DNA of 64,000 nucleotides from Burkholderiaceae bacterium. Its GTDB lineage: Bacteria > Pseudomonadota > Gammaproteobacteria > Burkholderiales > Burkholderiaceae_E. This document shows, one piece after another, positions 28,275 to 38,300 of this stretch. The stretch is taken from NCBI GenBank assembly GCA_024637155.1, contig JAGXFR010000022.1, positions 1 through 64,000 on the forward strand, read 5' to 3'. A program made the translations under genes and the position numbers. Under the pieces are notes generated by a model. It was not told the DNA's origin and ran no database searches. It saw nothing but the letters and a program-made list of their open reading frames with translations. Each line of letters begins with the position of its first letter. Position 1 is the stretch's first letter.

Positions 28275-30272
28275 GTGGCGGACAAGGAAGAAGGCGGGAA
28301 GGGCAAGAGCAAACGGGGCGGCAAGGCACGCAAGCCTTCCGCCATCGCCGTAGGCGACGCGGTGGCGAAGGCGCCGGTCGAGCAGAAACCCGCCGAGGAG
28401 AAGCCCGTCGTCAAGAAGGCTGTCGCCAAGAAGACTGCCGCCAAGAAGGCTGTCGCCAAGAAGGCTGTCGCCAAGAAGGCTGTCGCCAAGAAGGCTGTCG
28501 CCAAGAAGGCCGTCGCCAAGAAGGCCGTCGCCAAGAAGGCCGTCGCCAAGAAGACCGTCGCCAAGAAGACCGTCGCCAAGAAGACCGTCGCCAAGAAGGC
28601 GGTCCGGAAGCCGGCAGCAGCGGTGGCGGCCACCCCGAAGCCCGCCGCCGCACGCCGGGTGGCGCCGGGATTTACGGCGAAGCCGACAGCGGGGGCCGCC
28701 GCGCAGCAGGGCAGCGTGTGGCTCGATCCGGCACAGGCCAAGGCGCTGCAGGAACAGTACCTGGAGCGGCTGAAGGCCATGCTCGCGCAGGGCAAGCCGG
28801 TCGTCACCGACGCGCGTTTCGCCGATCCGAGCTGGCGCACCAATGATTTTTTCGCCTGGAACGCGGCGATCTACGAAGTCAACGCCGATTTCCTGCGGCG
28901 GATGGCCAACGCGCTCAAGGGCGAGGACAAGGCCTGTGAACGGGTACGTTTCGCCACCGACCAGTGGGTCGAGGCCTCGTCGCCGGCCAATTTCCTGGCG
29001 ACCAACCCGAGCGCCCAGCAGCGCATGATCGAAACCGGTGGCGAGAGTCTGCGTGCCGGTCTTGGCAACCTCGTCGAGGATATGCGCAAGGGCCGGATCA
29101 CGCAGAGCGACGAAAGCGCGTTCGAGGTCGGGCGCAACGTGGCGACCACCCCCGGTCAGGTCGTCTTCGAGAACGAGCTGATCCAGCTGATCCAGTACAC
29201 GCCGACCACCGAACGGGTGGGCGCGCGGCCGATGCTGATCGTTCCCCCGGCGATCAACAAGTTCTACGTGCTGGACCTGCAACCCGCGAACTCGGTGGTC
29301 GCACACCTCGTGGCGCAGGGGCACACGGTGTTTCTGGTGTCGTGGCGCAACGTCGGGGAAGGACAGCAGACGCTGGGCTGGGACGATTACCTGGAGATGG
29401 GTCCGTTTGCCGCCATTCGCGTGGTGCAGGAAATCAGCGGGCAGGAGAAGATCAACGCGCTGGGCTTCTGCGTCGGCGGGACGATCCTCGCCACGGCGCT
29501 GGCTGCCCTCGACGCCCGCGGCGAACGCCCGGTCGCCTCGCTCACGCTGCTCACGACGCTGCTGGATTTCGAGGATCCGGGCACGGTCAACGTCTTCATC
29601 GACGAGGAACACGTTGCGTGGCGCGAGAGCCAGATCGGGAACGGCGGGATCATGGCGGGCAAGGATCTCGCGACGACCTTCTCGATGCTGCGGGCGCGTG
29701 ATCTGGTCTGGAACTATGTCGAGAAAAACTATCTGAAGGGAGAGCAGCCGCCGGCGTTCGACCTGCTGTTCTGGAACGCGGACAGCACCAATCTGCCGGG
29801 TCCGATGTACTGCTGGTATCTGCGCCATCTCTATCTGGAGAACGCGCTGCGCATCCCGGGTCGTCTCGTGTGCGCCGGCGTGCCGATCGATCTGAGCGCG
29901 ATCGACGTGCCGACCTACGTCTACGGCTCGCGCGAGGACCACATCGTGCCCTGGCGTTCCGCCTACGCATCGACGGACCTGCTCTCGGGGCCGGTGCGTT
30001 TCGTGCTCGGTGCCAGCGGACATCTGGCCGGCGTCATCAATCCGCCGGCGAAGAACCGGCGCAACTACTGGGTTGCCGACGAACTCGGGCCGGACGCCGA
30101 CGCGTGGTTCGCGGCAGCGAAAGAAGTACCGGGCAGCTGGTGGCCGGACTGGGTCCGATGGCTGGCCGAATTCCGCGGCGCCGAAGTGCCGGCACCCAAG
30201 ACGGCGGGAAATGCGCGCTACCGGCCCATCGAGCCGGCGCCCGGGCGCTACGTGCGCGAGCGCGTCGATTGA
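28275..30272 (+). CDS. phaC: class I poly(3-hydroxyalkanoate) synthase with N-terminal Lys/Ala repeat tail
   Basis: PHA synthase polymerising 3-hydroxyacyl-CoA (mainly 3-hydroxybutyryl-CoA) on storage granules. The GTG at 28275 follows GGGAG (28262-28266) with 8-base spacing and gives 665 residues; a TTG at 28215 would fall on the promoter. Residues 1-48 are basic. Residues 49-108 are twelve tandem 5-residue units (AVAKK or TVAKK, one TAAKK), resembling the tails of histone H1-like proteins and of PhaM. The conventional synthase starts near residue 150. The catalytic triad is C399 in GFCVGG, D555 in SREDHIVPW and H583 in [13 protein letters not shown]. The repeat tail is not a normal part of class I PhaC, and binding of DNA or of acidic granule proteins is an inference. 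phaB and phaR follow; phaA does not. Confidence 0.93.
   Translation: MADKEEGGKGKSKRGGKARKPSAIAVGDAVAKAPVEQKPAEEKPVVKKAVAKKTAAKKAVAKKAVAKKAVAKKAVAKKAVAKKAVAKKAVAKKTVAKKTVAKKTVAKKAVRKPAAAVAATPKPAAARRVAPGFTAKPTAGAAAQQGSVWLDPAQAKALQEQYLERLKAMLAQGKPVVTDARFADPSWRTNDFFAWNAAIYEVNADFLRRMANALKGEDKACERVRFATDQWVEASSPANFLATNPSAQQRMIETGGESLRAGLGNLVEDMRKGRITQSDESAFEVGRNVATTPGQVVFENELIQLIQYTPTTERVGARPMLIVPPAINKFYVLDLQPANSVVAHLVAQGHTVFLVSWRNVGEGQQTLGWDDYLEMGPFAAIRVVQEISGQEKINALGFCVGGTILATALAALDARGERPVASLTLLTTLLDFEDPGTVNVFIDEEHVAWRESQIGNGGIMAGKDLATTFSMLRARDLVWNYVEKNYLKGEQPPAFDLLFWNADSTNLPGPMYCWYLRHLYLENALRIPGRLVCAGVPIDLSAIDVPTYVYGSREDHIVPWRSAYASTDLLSGPVRFVLGASGHLAGVINPPAKNRRNYWVADELGPDADAWFAAAKEVPGSWWPDWVRWLAEFRGAEVPAPKTAGNARYRPIEPAPGRYVRERVD
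28419..28598 (+). repeat. 15-bp in-frame tandem repeat (12 copies) inside phaC
   Basis: Twelve contiguous 15-base units of the form GCTGTCGCCAAGAAG span exactly 180 bases. The copies fall into sequence blocks: after the two diverged first units there are four with GCT, three with GCC, then three with ACC. This pattern points to recent local duplication. Because the unit is a multiple of three, slippage would change tail length without breaking the frame. Confidence 0.95.
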
Positions 30273-30327
30273 TCGTGTGAACTGAACGTCGGCAGGTCCG
30301 GCGAACAAAATCAGACAAGGAGACGAC

Positions 30328-31065
30328 ATGGACAAGAAAATCGCCTACGTAACCGGTGGAATGGGTGGAATCGGGACGGCGCTGTGCCGACGCCTGCACG
30401 ACGACGGCTTCTTCGTGATCGCCGGTTGCGGGCCGACCCGCGATGTCAAGCCCTGGATCGACGCACAGCGCGCGGACGGCTATGAATTCGCCGCGTCGAT
30501 GGGCAACGTGTCGGACTTCGAGTCCACCCGCCAGGCTTTCGAGAAAGTCCGGGCTGACTATGGCGCGCCCGATGTGCTCGTGAACAACGCGGGCATCACC
30601 CGCGACGGCCAGCTTCGCAAGATGAGCCTTGAGGACTGGCGCATCGTCATCGACACCAATCTCAACTCGATTTTCAACGTCACCAAACAGGTGCTCGACG
30701 GCATGCTCGAGAAGGGCTGGGGGCGCATCATCGCCATCTCTTCGGTCAACGGCCAGAAGGGCCAGTTCGGGCAGACCAACTACTCGACCGCCAAGGCGGG
30801 GCTGCACGGTTTCACCATGGCGCTCGCGCAGGAGGTGGCCGCCAAGGGCATCACGGTGAACACGGTGTCGCCGGGCTACATTTCGACCGACATGGTCACC
30901 TCGATCCGCCCCGACGTGCTCGAGAAGATCGTCGCGACCATCCCCGTCAAGCGTCTCGGCAGCCCCGAGGAGATCGCCTCGATCGTGTCGTGGCTCGCCA
31001 GCGAACAGTCCGGATTTGCCACAGGCGCGGACTTTTCGCTCAACGGCGGCCTGCACATGGGTTGA
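30328..31065 (+). CDS. phaB: acetoacetyl-CoA reductase (NADPH)
   Basis: Short-chain dehydrogenase reducing acetoacetyl-CoA to (R)-3-hydroxybutyryl-CoA, the monomer for PhaC. It has 245 residues. The cofactor loop is VTGGMGGIGTALCRRL, then VLVNNAGITRDGQLRKMS, the catalytic Ser in AISSVNGQKGQFGQ, and Y/K in TNYSTAKAGLHGF. PGYISTDMV is typical of the PhaB subfamily. The ATG at 30328 follows an AAGGAGA ribosome site. It lies 55 bases after phaC, presumably in the same transcript. Confidence 0.96.
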   Translation: MDKKIAYVTGGMGGIGTALCRRLHDDGFFVIAGCGPTRDVKPWIDAQRADGYEFAASMGNVSDFESTRQAFEKVRADYGAPDVLVNNAGITRDGQLRKMSLEDWRIVIDTNLNSIFNVTKQVLDGMLEKGWGRIIAISSVNGQKGQFGQTNYSTAKAGLHGFTMALAQEVAAKGITVNTVSPGYISTDMVTSIRPDVLEKIVATIPVKRLGSPEEIASIVSWLASEQSGFATGADFSLNGGLHMG

Positions 31066-31107
31066 TCGACCCCGGACAACGAACCGCGCACGAGCGCAGA
31101 GGATGCG

Positions 31108-31662
31108 ATGGGCAGCAGCAAGAATCGTTTGATCAAGAAGTACCCGAACCGTCGGCTCTACGACACGCAGACCAGCACGTACATCACGCTGGCCGACGTG
31201 AAGGCGCTGGTGCTGCGCACGGAGGAGTTCAAGGTCGTCGACGCGAAGACCGACGAGGACCTGACGCGCAGCATCCTGCTGCAGATCATCCTCGAAGAGG
31301 AGAGTGCGGGCGCGCCGCTGTTCTCGGCGCAGATGCTCTCGCAGATGATCCGCTTCTACGGGAATGCGATGCAGGGAATGATGGGTTCGTACCTCGAGCA
31401 GACGATGGGCGCGTTCGGCGAGATTCAGGAGAAGATGCAGGAGCAGTCGCGCACGCTGCACGACGCCAAGGGGGTGCCGTCGCCGGAGCTCTGGACCCAG
31501 TTCATGGCCGTGCAGACGCCCATCATCCAGTCGATGATGGGCAACTACATCGAGCAGAGCAAGAACCTGTTCGTTCAGATGCAGGAACAAATGAAACAAA
31601 GCACCGAATCCGTGTTTCGCACCTTTCCCTTCGCGCCCGAGCCGCCGAAGCCCAAGAAGTAG
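31108..31662 (+). CDS. phaR: PHA synthesis repressor PhaR
   Basis: PhaR regulates PHA granule genes by binding DNA until it is titrated by the growing granule. The 184-residue protein begins with the diagnostic N-terminal domain (LIKKYPNRRLYDTQTSTYITLADV) followed by a PHB-accumulation domain (ILEEESAGAPLFSAQMLSQMIRFYG). The C-terminal half is Gln/Met-rich and amphipathic, with repeated MMG(S/N)Y and MQEQ segments able to contact the polymer. It is downstream of phaC-phaB, and a candidate operator lies in the phaC promoter. Confidence 0.95.
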   Translation: MGSSKNRLIKKYPNRRLYDTQTSTYITLADVKALVLRTEEFKVVDAKTDEDLTRSILLQIILEEESAGAPLFSAQMLSQMIRFYGNAMQGMMGSYLEQTMGAFGEIQEKMQEQSRTLHDAKGVPSPELWTQFMAVQTPIIQSMMGNYIEQSKNLFVQMQEQMKQSTESVFRTFPFAPEPPKPKK

Positions 31663-31668
31663 TCGAGC

Positions 31669-33033
31669 ATGGTTCGCAAGAAACGTGCGCCGCGCGTCGG
31701 CTTCGTATCGCTCGGCTGTCCCAAGGCGCTGGTCGACTCGGAACGCATCGTCACGCAACTGCGTGCCGAAGGCTACGACATCGCGCCCGAGTATCCCGGG
31801 GCGGATCTGGTCGTCGTCAACACCTGCGGCTTCATCGACGAGGCGGTCGAGGAGTCGCTGGACGCAATCGGCGAAGCGCTCGCCGAGAACGGCAAGGTGA
31901 TCGTCACCGGCTGCCTGGGCGCGCGCAGCAACCGCGAGGGCGAGAACCTGGTGCGCAGCATGCACCCGAAGGTGCTCGCCGTCACCGGGCCGCACGCGCT
32001 CGACGAGGTGATGGGGCACGTGCACCGGCACCTGCCGCGCCCACACGATCCCTACGTCGATCTGGTGCCCGCGGCGGGCCTCAAGCTCACGCCGCGTCAC
32101 TACGCCTACCTCAAGATATCCGAGGGCTGCAACCATCGCTGCGCCTTCTGCATCATCCCGTCGATGCGCGGCGACCTGGTGAGCCGGCCGATCGGTGAAG
32201 TGCTGCGCGAGGCGCAGGCGCTGGTGCGCGACGGCGTGCGCGAGCTGCTGGTGATCTCGCAGGACACGAGCGCCTACGGCGTGGACGTGCGTTCCCGCAC
32301 CGGCTTCGTCGACGGCCGGCCGGTGCGCACCCGCATGACCGACCTGGTGCGTGAACTCGCCGCGCTGGGCGTCTGGGTGCGGCTGCACTATGTCTACCCC
32401 TATCCGCACGTGGACGAGGTGGTGGAACTGATGGCGCAGGGCGGCGTGCTGCCCTACCTGGATGTGCCGTTTCAGCACTCGCATCCGCGCATCCTCAAGC
32501 TCATGAAGCGTCCCGCCTCGGGCGAACGAAACATCGAGCGCATTGGCGCGTGGCGCGCGCTCGTTCCCGACATCACGATCCGCAGCACCTTCATCGTCGG
32601 TTTCCCCGGGGAAACCGAAGCCGAGTTCGAGCACCTGCTCGCGTTCCTGGGCGAGGCGCGCCTCGACCGGGTCGGTTGCTTCGCCTACTCGCCGGTGGAA
32701 GGCGCAGCGGCGAACGCGCTCCCCGACCCGGTTCCCGCTGCGGTGCGCGAGGAGCGGCGCGCGCGCTTCATGCAGGTGCAGGAGGAGATCAGCGCCCAGC
32801 GGCTGCAGCGTTTCGTCGGCCGTGAGATCGAGGTGCTGGTCGACGCGCAGGTGAGAAACGCCGATGGCCGCGAAGGCTTCCTCGCGCGCTCGGCCGCCGA
32901 TGCGCCGGAAATCGACGGCGTGGTGCTGCTCGAACCGCACCCGACGCTGCGCGTCGGGGAATTCGCGCGCGTGCGCGTGACCAACGCCGATGCGCACGAC
33001 CTCTCGGGGGTTTGCGTCGCATCGCTGCAGTAA
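31669..33033 (+). CDS. rimO: ribosomal protein S12 methylthiotransferase RimO
   Basis: Radical SAM methylthiotransferase modifying Asp88 (E. coli numbering) of ribosomal protein S12. The 454-residue protein has the three UPF0004 cysteines ([30 protein letters not shown]), the radical SAM motif CNHRCAFC in [19 protein letters not shown], and a C-terminal TRAM domain ([13 protein letters not shown]). The PKALVDSE segment distinguishes RimO from MiaB. It begins six bases after phaR, with a weak ribosome site. Confidence 0.96.
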   Translation: MVRKKRAPRVGFVSLGCPKALVDSERIVTQLRAEGYDIAPEYPGADLVVVNTCGFIDEAVEESLDAIGEALAENGKVIVTGCLGARSNREGENLVRSMHPKVLAVTGPHALDEVMGHVHRHLPRPHDPYVDLVPAAGLKLTPRHYAYLKISEGCNHRCAFCIIPSMRGDLVSRPIGEVLREAQALVRDGVRELLVISQDTSAYGVDVRSRTGFVDGRPVRTRMTDLVRELAALGVWVRLHYVYPYPHVDEVVELMAQGGVLPYLDVPFQHSHPRILKLMKRPASGERNIERIGAWRALVPDITIRSTFIVGFPGETEAEFEHLLAFLGEARLDRVGCFAYSPVEGAAANALPDPVPAAVREERRARFMQVQEEISAQRLQRFVGREIEVLVDAQVRNADGREGFLARSAADAPEIDGVVLLEPHPTLRVGEFARVRVTNADAHDLSGVCVASLQ

Positions 33034-33052
33034 CGTTGATAGGAGAGAGTCG

Positions 33053-34423
33053 ATGAGCCAGACCATCAAGTACCTGTTGCCCGAAGACCGGATTCCCCGC
33101 CACTGGTACAACATCCAGGCCGATCTGCCGCGCCCCGCGCCCCCGGTGCTGCACCCGGGAACCCTGCAGCCCATCGGTCCCGCCGACCTGGCGCCGCTCT
33201 TTCCGATGGCGCTGATCATGCAGGAAGTGAGCACCGAGCGCGAGATCGAGATTCCGGAGCCGGTGCGCGAAATCTATCGCGTGTGGCGGCCGAGTCCGCT
33301 GATTCGCGCGCGACGCCTCGAGCAGGTGCTGGGCACGCCGGCGAAGATCTTCTACAAGTACGAGGGCGTGAGCCCGGCCGGCAGCCACAAGCCCAACACC
33401 GCAATCGCGCAGGCCTTCTACAACAAGGAGGAGGGCATCAAGCGACTGAGCACGGAAACCGGCGCCGGGCAGTGGGGGTCGTCGCTGGCCTTCGCCGGCG
33501 CGCTCTTCGGGCTCGACGTGACGGTGTTCCAGGTGCGCGTGTCCTACGATCAGAAGCCGTATCGGCGCGCGCTCATGGAGACCTACGGCGCGCGTTGCCT
33601 GCCCTCGCCGTCGCCCGAGACCGCCTATGGCCGCTCGGTGCTCGAAACCCATCCCGATCATCCGGGCAGCCTGGGCATCGCGATTTCCGAGGCGGTCGAG
33701 ATCGCCGCGACCCGAGACGACACCAAGTACGCGCTCGGATCGGTGCTCAATCATGTGCTGCTTCACCAGTCGATCATCGGCATCGAGGCGATGGAGCAGA
33801 TGGAAATGGCCGGCACCTGGCCCGACGTGGTGATCGGCTGCACGGGGGGCGGGTCGAATTTCGCGGGACTGGCTTTTCCGTTCATCGGCCACGGCCTGCG
33901 CGGCGGCCCGAAGCCGCGCATGCTGGCGGTCGAACCCTCGGCGTGCCCGTCGCTCACCCGCGGGAAATATGCCTATGACTTCGGCGACACCGGTCACCTG
34001 ACGCCGCTCACGAAGATGCACACGCTCGGATCGACGTTCACGCCGCCGGGTTTTCATGCCGGGGGATTGCGCTATCACGGGATGGCCCCGCTGGTGTCGC
34101 ATCTGGCCGAGTTGGGCCTGATCGACGCCGTGGCCTACGAGCAGTCGGAGTGTTTCGCCGCGGGCGTGCTCTTCGCACGCGCCGAGGGGATCATTCCGGC
34201 GCCCGAAGCCAACCACGCGGTCAAGGCGGCCGTCGAGGAAGCGCTGCGCTGCAAGCGCGAAGGCAAGGCGGAGACGATTCTCTTCAACTTGAGCGGCCAC
34301 GGGCACTTCGACATGCAGGCCTACGCCGACTATTCCGCCGGCAAGCTGCTCGATCTGCAGTACGACGAGAAGGAACTGGCGATGGCGCTCTCGGGATTGC
34401 CCAGCGTACCCGCGCCGGGCTGA
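33053..34423 (+). CDS. TrpB2-type tryptophan synthase beta-like protein
   Basis: A PLP-dependent protein of 456 residues in the TrpB2 (TIGR01415) group, which acts without TrpA and can join serine and indole. The N-terminal extension (MSQTIKYLLPEDRIPRHWYN) and insertions are typical of TrpB2. The PLP lysine is in GVSPAGSHKPNTA, the phosphate-binding loop is CTGGGSNFAGLAF, and the substrate-side region includes ETGAGQWGSSLAF. AGGAGAGAGTCG precedes the ATG at 33053. No trpA is adjacent. TrpB2 proteins may salvage indole or use other nucleophiles, so the physiological reaction is unsure. Confidence 0.88.
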   Translation: MSQTIKYLLPEDRIPRHWYNIQADLPRPAPPVLHPGTLQPIGPADLAPLFPMALIMQEVSTEREIEIPEPVREIYRVWRPSPLIRARRLEQVLGTPAKIFYKYEGVSPAGSHKPNTAIAQAFYNKEEGIKRLSTETGAGQWGSSLAFAGALFGLDVTVFQVRVSYDQKPYRRALMETYGARCLPSPSPETAYGRSVLETHPDHPGSLGIAISEAVEIAATRDDTKYALGSVLNHVLLHQSIIGIEAMEQMEMAGTWPDVVIGCTGGGSNFAGLAFPFIGHGLRGGPKPRMLAVEPSACPSLTRGKYAYDFGDTGHLTPLTKMHTLGSTFTPPGFHAGGLRYHGMAPLVSHLAELGLIDAVAYEQSECFAAGVLFARAEGIIPAPEANHAVKAAVEEALRCKREGKAETILFNLSGHGHFDMQAYADYSAGKLLDLQYDEKELAMALSGLPSVPAPG

Positions 34424-34471
34424 TCGTCAGGCGAGACGGCAGGCGGCTGCCCGAGAACCCGGCCCGCTCGC

Positions 34472-35332
34472 TCAGGGGCCGGGCGCGAAGAAATGCAGGA
34501 TTGCGTCCAGCCCGCAGTGCGCGATGGTGTGCGTCGCCTGCGCCGCGACCTGCGGCTTGGCGCGGTAGGCGACCGATAGGCCCGCGCTCGCCATCATCGC
34601 CAGGTCGTTCGCGCCGTCGCCGACCGCGATGGCCTGTGCCGGGGTGCAGCCCAACCGCGCACACGCGCCTTCGAGGGCAACCCGCTTGGCCTGCGCATTG
34701 ACGATCGCCCCGACGAGTCGCCCGGTGAGCCGTCCGGCGACGACCTCGAGCGTGTTCGCGCGGTTCTCGTCCAGACCCAGTTGCGCCTGGAGCCGTTCGG
34801 TGAAGAAAGTGAATCCCCCCGAGACCAGCAGCGTGCGCAGCCCCGCCGCGCGCATGCCCGCCACCAGCGTGCGCGCGCCGGTCGCCAGCGACAGGCGCTC
34901 GTTCCAGACGCGCTCGAGCACCGACGCGTCCAGCCCCGCGAGCAAGGCGACGCGCTGGCGCAAGCTCTCGTCGTAGTCGCCGATCTCGCCGCGCATCGCC
35001 GCTTCGGTCAGTGCCGCGACTTCGGCCTTGCGCCCCGCGAAATCCGCGATTTCGTCGACGCATTCGATGTTGATCAGCGTCGAATCCATGTCCAGCGCGA
35101 TCAGCCGAAAGTCCGACAGCATCCGGTTTGCCGGGACGAGCGCGGCGTCGACGCGGTGCGTCGCCGCGAGCGCGCCGACGCCAGCGGCATCGAGCGTCAC
35201 ATCCGACCAGCGGGCCCGTCGCGGGTCACGCTCGCGTGGCGGCGCACCCAGTTGCGCGGTAATCGCGGCGAGCACCGCGTCGGCGAGGAGCGGATGCTGG
35301 ACGACGAGATCGACGGGTGGGCTGAGCGGCAT
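34472..35332 (-). CDS. serB: phosphoserine phosphatase
   Basis: HAD-family phosphatase releasing serine from phosphoserine, the last step of serine synthesis. It has 286 residues. The nucleophile motif is IALDMDSTLINIECVDEIA, motif II LVSGGFTFF, the conserved lysine region NAQAKRVAL, and motif IV AVGDGANDLAMM. An N-terminal region of about 70 residues precedes the core, as in other proteobacterial SerB proteins. It lies 25 bases downstream of mfd on the same strand, so the two are probably co-transcribed. Confidence 0.95.
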   Translation of the reverse strand: MPLSPPVDLVVQHPLLADAVLAAITAQLGAPPRERDPRRARWSDVTLDAAGVGALAATHRVDAALVPANRMLSDFRLIALDMDSTLINIECVDEIADFAGRKAEVAALTEAAMRGEIGDYDESLRQRVALLAGLDASVLERVWNERLSLATGARTLVAGMRAAGLRTLLVSGGFTFFTERLQAQLGLDENRANTLEVVAGRLTGRLVGAIVNAQAKRVALEGACARLGCTPAQAIAVGDGANDLAMMASAGLSVAYRAKPQVAAQATHTIAHCGLDAILHFFAPGP

Positions 35333-35357
35333 GGGCAGAGGAGTCCGGTGGCGGGAT

Positions 35358-38300
35358 TCAGGCTGCGAGCGCGCGCAAGATTTCGTGCAGCCGGGCCACG
35401 CGCTGGGCCAGGTCAGCGGTGTGCAGGGTCAGTCGCAGCCGATCCGGGCCGGCGAGCCGCGCGTCGCGCCGGCTCTGCAGGAACGCGAGGATCGTCGCCG
35501 GCTCGATCGGCGGGCGCGCGACAAACTGCAGCATGATCGCCTCGCCGCTCGCGTCGATGCGGGAAATCCCCAGCGGGCGCGAGGCCACGCGCAGCCGGTG
35601 GGTCTCGATCAGTGCGCGCGCCGGATCCGGCAGGGCGCCGAAGCGATCGATCAACTCCTCCTGCAACGCGTCGAGCGCGTCGCGCTGGCTGCAGTTGGCC
35701 AGGCGCTTGTAGATGGTCAGGCGCTCGTGGACGTCGCCGCAGTAGTCCTGCGGCAGCAGCGCCGGGATATGCAGGTTGATCTCGGTGGTGGCCGCGAGCG
35801 GTGCGTCGGTGTCGGGTTCGCGGCCCTCGCGCAGCGCGCGCACGGCCTCTTCGAGCATCTCGGAATACAGCGCGAAGCCCACCTGCAGGATGTCGCCCGA
35901 CTGCGACTCACCGAGCACCTCGCCGGCACCGCGAATCTCCAGGTCGTGCATCGAGAGGTAGAAACCGGCACCGAGATCCTCCATCATCTGGATCGCCTCG
36001 AGCCGCTTGCCGGCGTCGCGGGTGATCGCACCCTCGTCGGGGATGAGCAGATACGCGTAGGCCTGATGATGCGAGCGCCCCACGCGACCGCGCAACTGGT
36101 GCAGTTGCGCGAGCCCGAACTTGTCGGCGCGGTGGATGACGATCGTGTTCGCGCTCGGGACATCGATCCCGCTCTCGATGATGGTGGTGCACAGCAGCAC
36201 GTTGCAGCGCTGCTGGTGAAAGTCGCGCATCACGCGCTCGAGGTCGCGCTCGTGCATCTGGCCGTGCGCGACGGCGATGCGCGCCTCGGGCAGCAGCGCC
36301 TCGAGCTCGCGCCGCCGATGTCCGATCGTGGCCACATCGTTGTGCAGAAAGTAGGCCTGTCCGCCGCGCTTGATCTCGCGCAGCAGCGCCTCGCGGATGA
36401 CGTCCGCAGATTCCCGGCGCAGGAAGGTCTTGATCGACAGGCGCCGCAGCGGCGCCGTGGCGATCACCGAGAAGTCGCGAATGCCGTCGAGGCTCATCGC
36501 CAGCGTGCGCGGGATCGGGGTGGCGGTGAGCGTAAGCACGTCGACGTCGGCGCGCAGCGCCTTCAGGGCCTCCTTGTGCCGCACGCCGAAACGGTGCTCC
36601 TCGTCGATGATGACGAGCCCGAGGTTGCAGTACGAGATGCCCGAGGAAAGCAGCTTGTGCGTGCCGATGACGATGTCGATCTCGCCCCCGGCCAGCCCCT
36701 TGACCACCGCGGCGGCTTCGCGTGCGCTGCGAAAGCGCGACATTTCGGCGACGCGGATCGCCGAGTCGGCGAAGCGGTCCGAGAAGGATTCGAAGTGCTG
36801 CTCGGCGAGCAGGGTGGTGGGCACCAGCACGGCGACCTGCTTGCCGTTGGTGGCCGCGACGAAAGCCGCGCGCAGCGCCACCTCGGTCTTGCCGAATCCG
36901 ACGTCGCCGCAGACGAGCCGATCCATCGGACGCCCGGAAATCATGTCCTGAATCACCGCGTGGATCGCGGCGAGCTGGTCCGGCGTTTCCTCGAAGCCAA
37001 AGCCGTCGGCAAAGGCTTCGTATTCGTGCGCGTCGAAGGGGAAGGCATGGCCCGAACGGGCGGCACGACGCGCGTAGAGTTCGAGCAGCTCGGCGGCCGT
37101 GTCGCGGGCCTGGCTGGCGGCACGCGCCTTGGCCTTCTCCCAGACGCCGGAACCGAGCTGGTGCAGCGGCGCTTCGTCGGCGCTCGCACCGCTGTAGCGA
37201 CTGATCACGTGCAGTTGCGCGACCGGCACGTAGAGCGTGGCGTCGCCCGCGTAGCGCAGGTGCAGGAATTCCGTCGCCCCCTCGCCCAGATCCATCGTGA
37301 CCAAACCCTCGTAGCGTCCGATGCCGTGCTGCGTATGCACGACCGGATCGGCGATGCGCAACTCGGAGAGATCGCGAATGATCGCGTCGACATCGGTCGG
37401 GGATTCGCGCAGTCCGCGGCGGCGCCGGCGAACGGTGCCGGCGAAGAGCTCGCTCTCGGTCAGCACGGTGATGCCGGCTGGCGCGCGCACGAAGCCGTCG
37501 TGCAGCGGCGCGGTCCCCAGCGCGAAGGGTGCGCTGCCCGCGGCAAAGTTGCTCCAGCCGGCGGCGGCGGCGGGGGTGAGTCCGTTCTCGGAGAGCAGTT
37601 CGGAGAGCGTTTCGCGGCGCCCGGGCGATTCCGCCAGCAGCAGCACCCGGGTCGTGGTGGTGGCGAGCAGCTCGGAGAGTTGCGCGAGCGGCTGCGCGGC
37701 CTTGCGATCGACCGCGACCGGGGGGGGCGGCGTGGTGAAGGGCTCGCGCTCGCCGCCGGCGAGGCGAATCGCCATGCGTCCGCGCGCCGTGGCCTGCGTG
37801 AAGAATTCCTCGGGCAGGATCAGCAGCTCGTCGGGGCGCAGCAGCGGACGCTCGGGGTCGTGCGACAGAAAGCGGTGCCGCTCCACGGTATCGGCCAGGT
37901 AGCGGCGTGCCGCCGCGTCGACGTCGCCGTGCGTCACGAAGGTCGCGCTCGCGGGCAGGTAGTCGAACAGCGTCGCGGTCGCATCGAAGAACAGCGCCAG
38001 GTAGTACTCGATTCCGGCGGGTGCCAAGCCGTTGCCGATGTCCCGGTAAGGGGCGCAGCGGCTGGGATCCCCCTCGAAGCGCTCGCGCCAGCGCCCCCGG
38101 AACGCGGTGCGCCCGGCCTCGTCCATCGGGAATTCACGCCCCGGCAGCAGCCGCACCTTCGTCACCGGCAGCAGGCTGCGCTGGTTGTCCGGGTCGAAAG
38201 TGCGGATCGATTCGATCTCGTCGCCGAGCAGATCCAGCCGGTAGGGCAGCGGCGCGCCCATGGGAAAGAGATCGATCAGTCCGCCGCGCACCGCGTATTC

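Noticed and set aside
28419-28598. CRISPR array
   Set aside because: The 15-base units are contiguous with no spacers and stay in frame within phaC.
30037-33234. 1065-codon minus-strand frame across phaB, phaR and rimO
   Set aside because: It spans three well-supported plus-strand genes and their gaps, with biased composition and no motifs.
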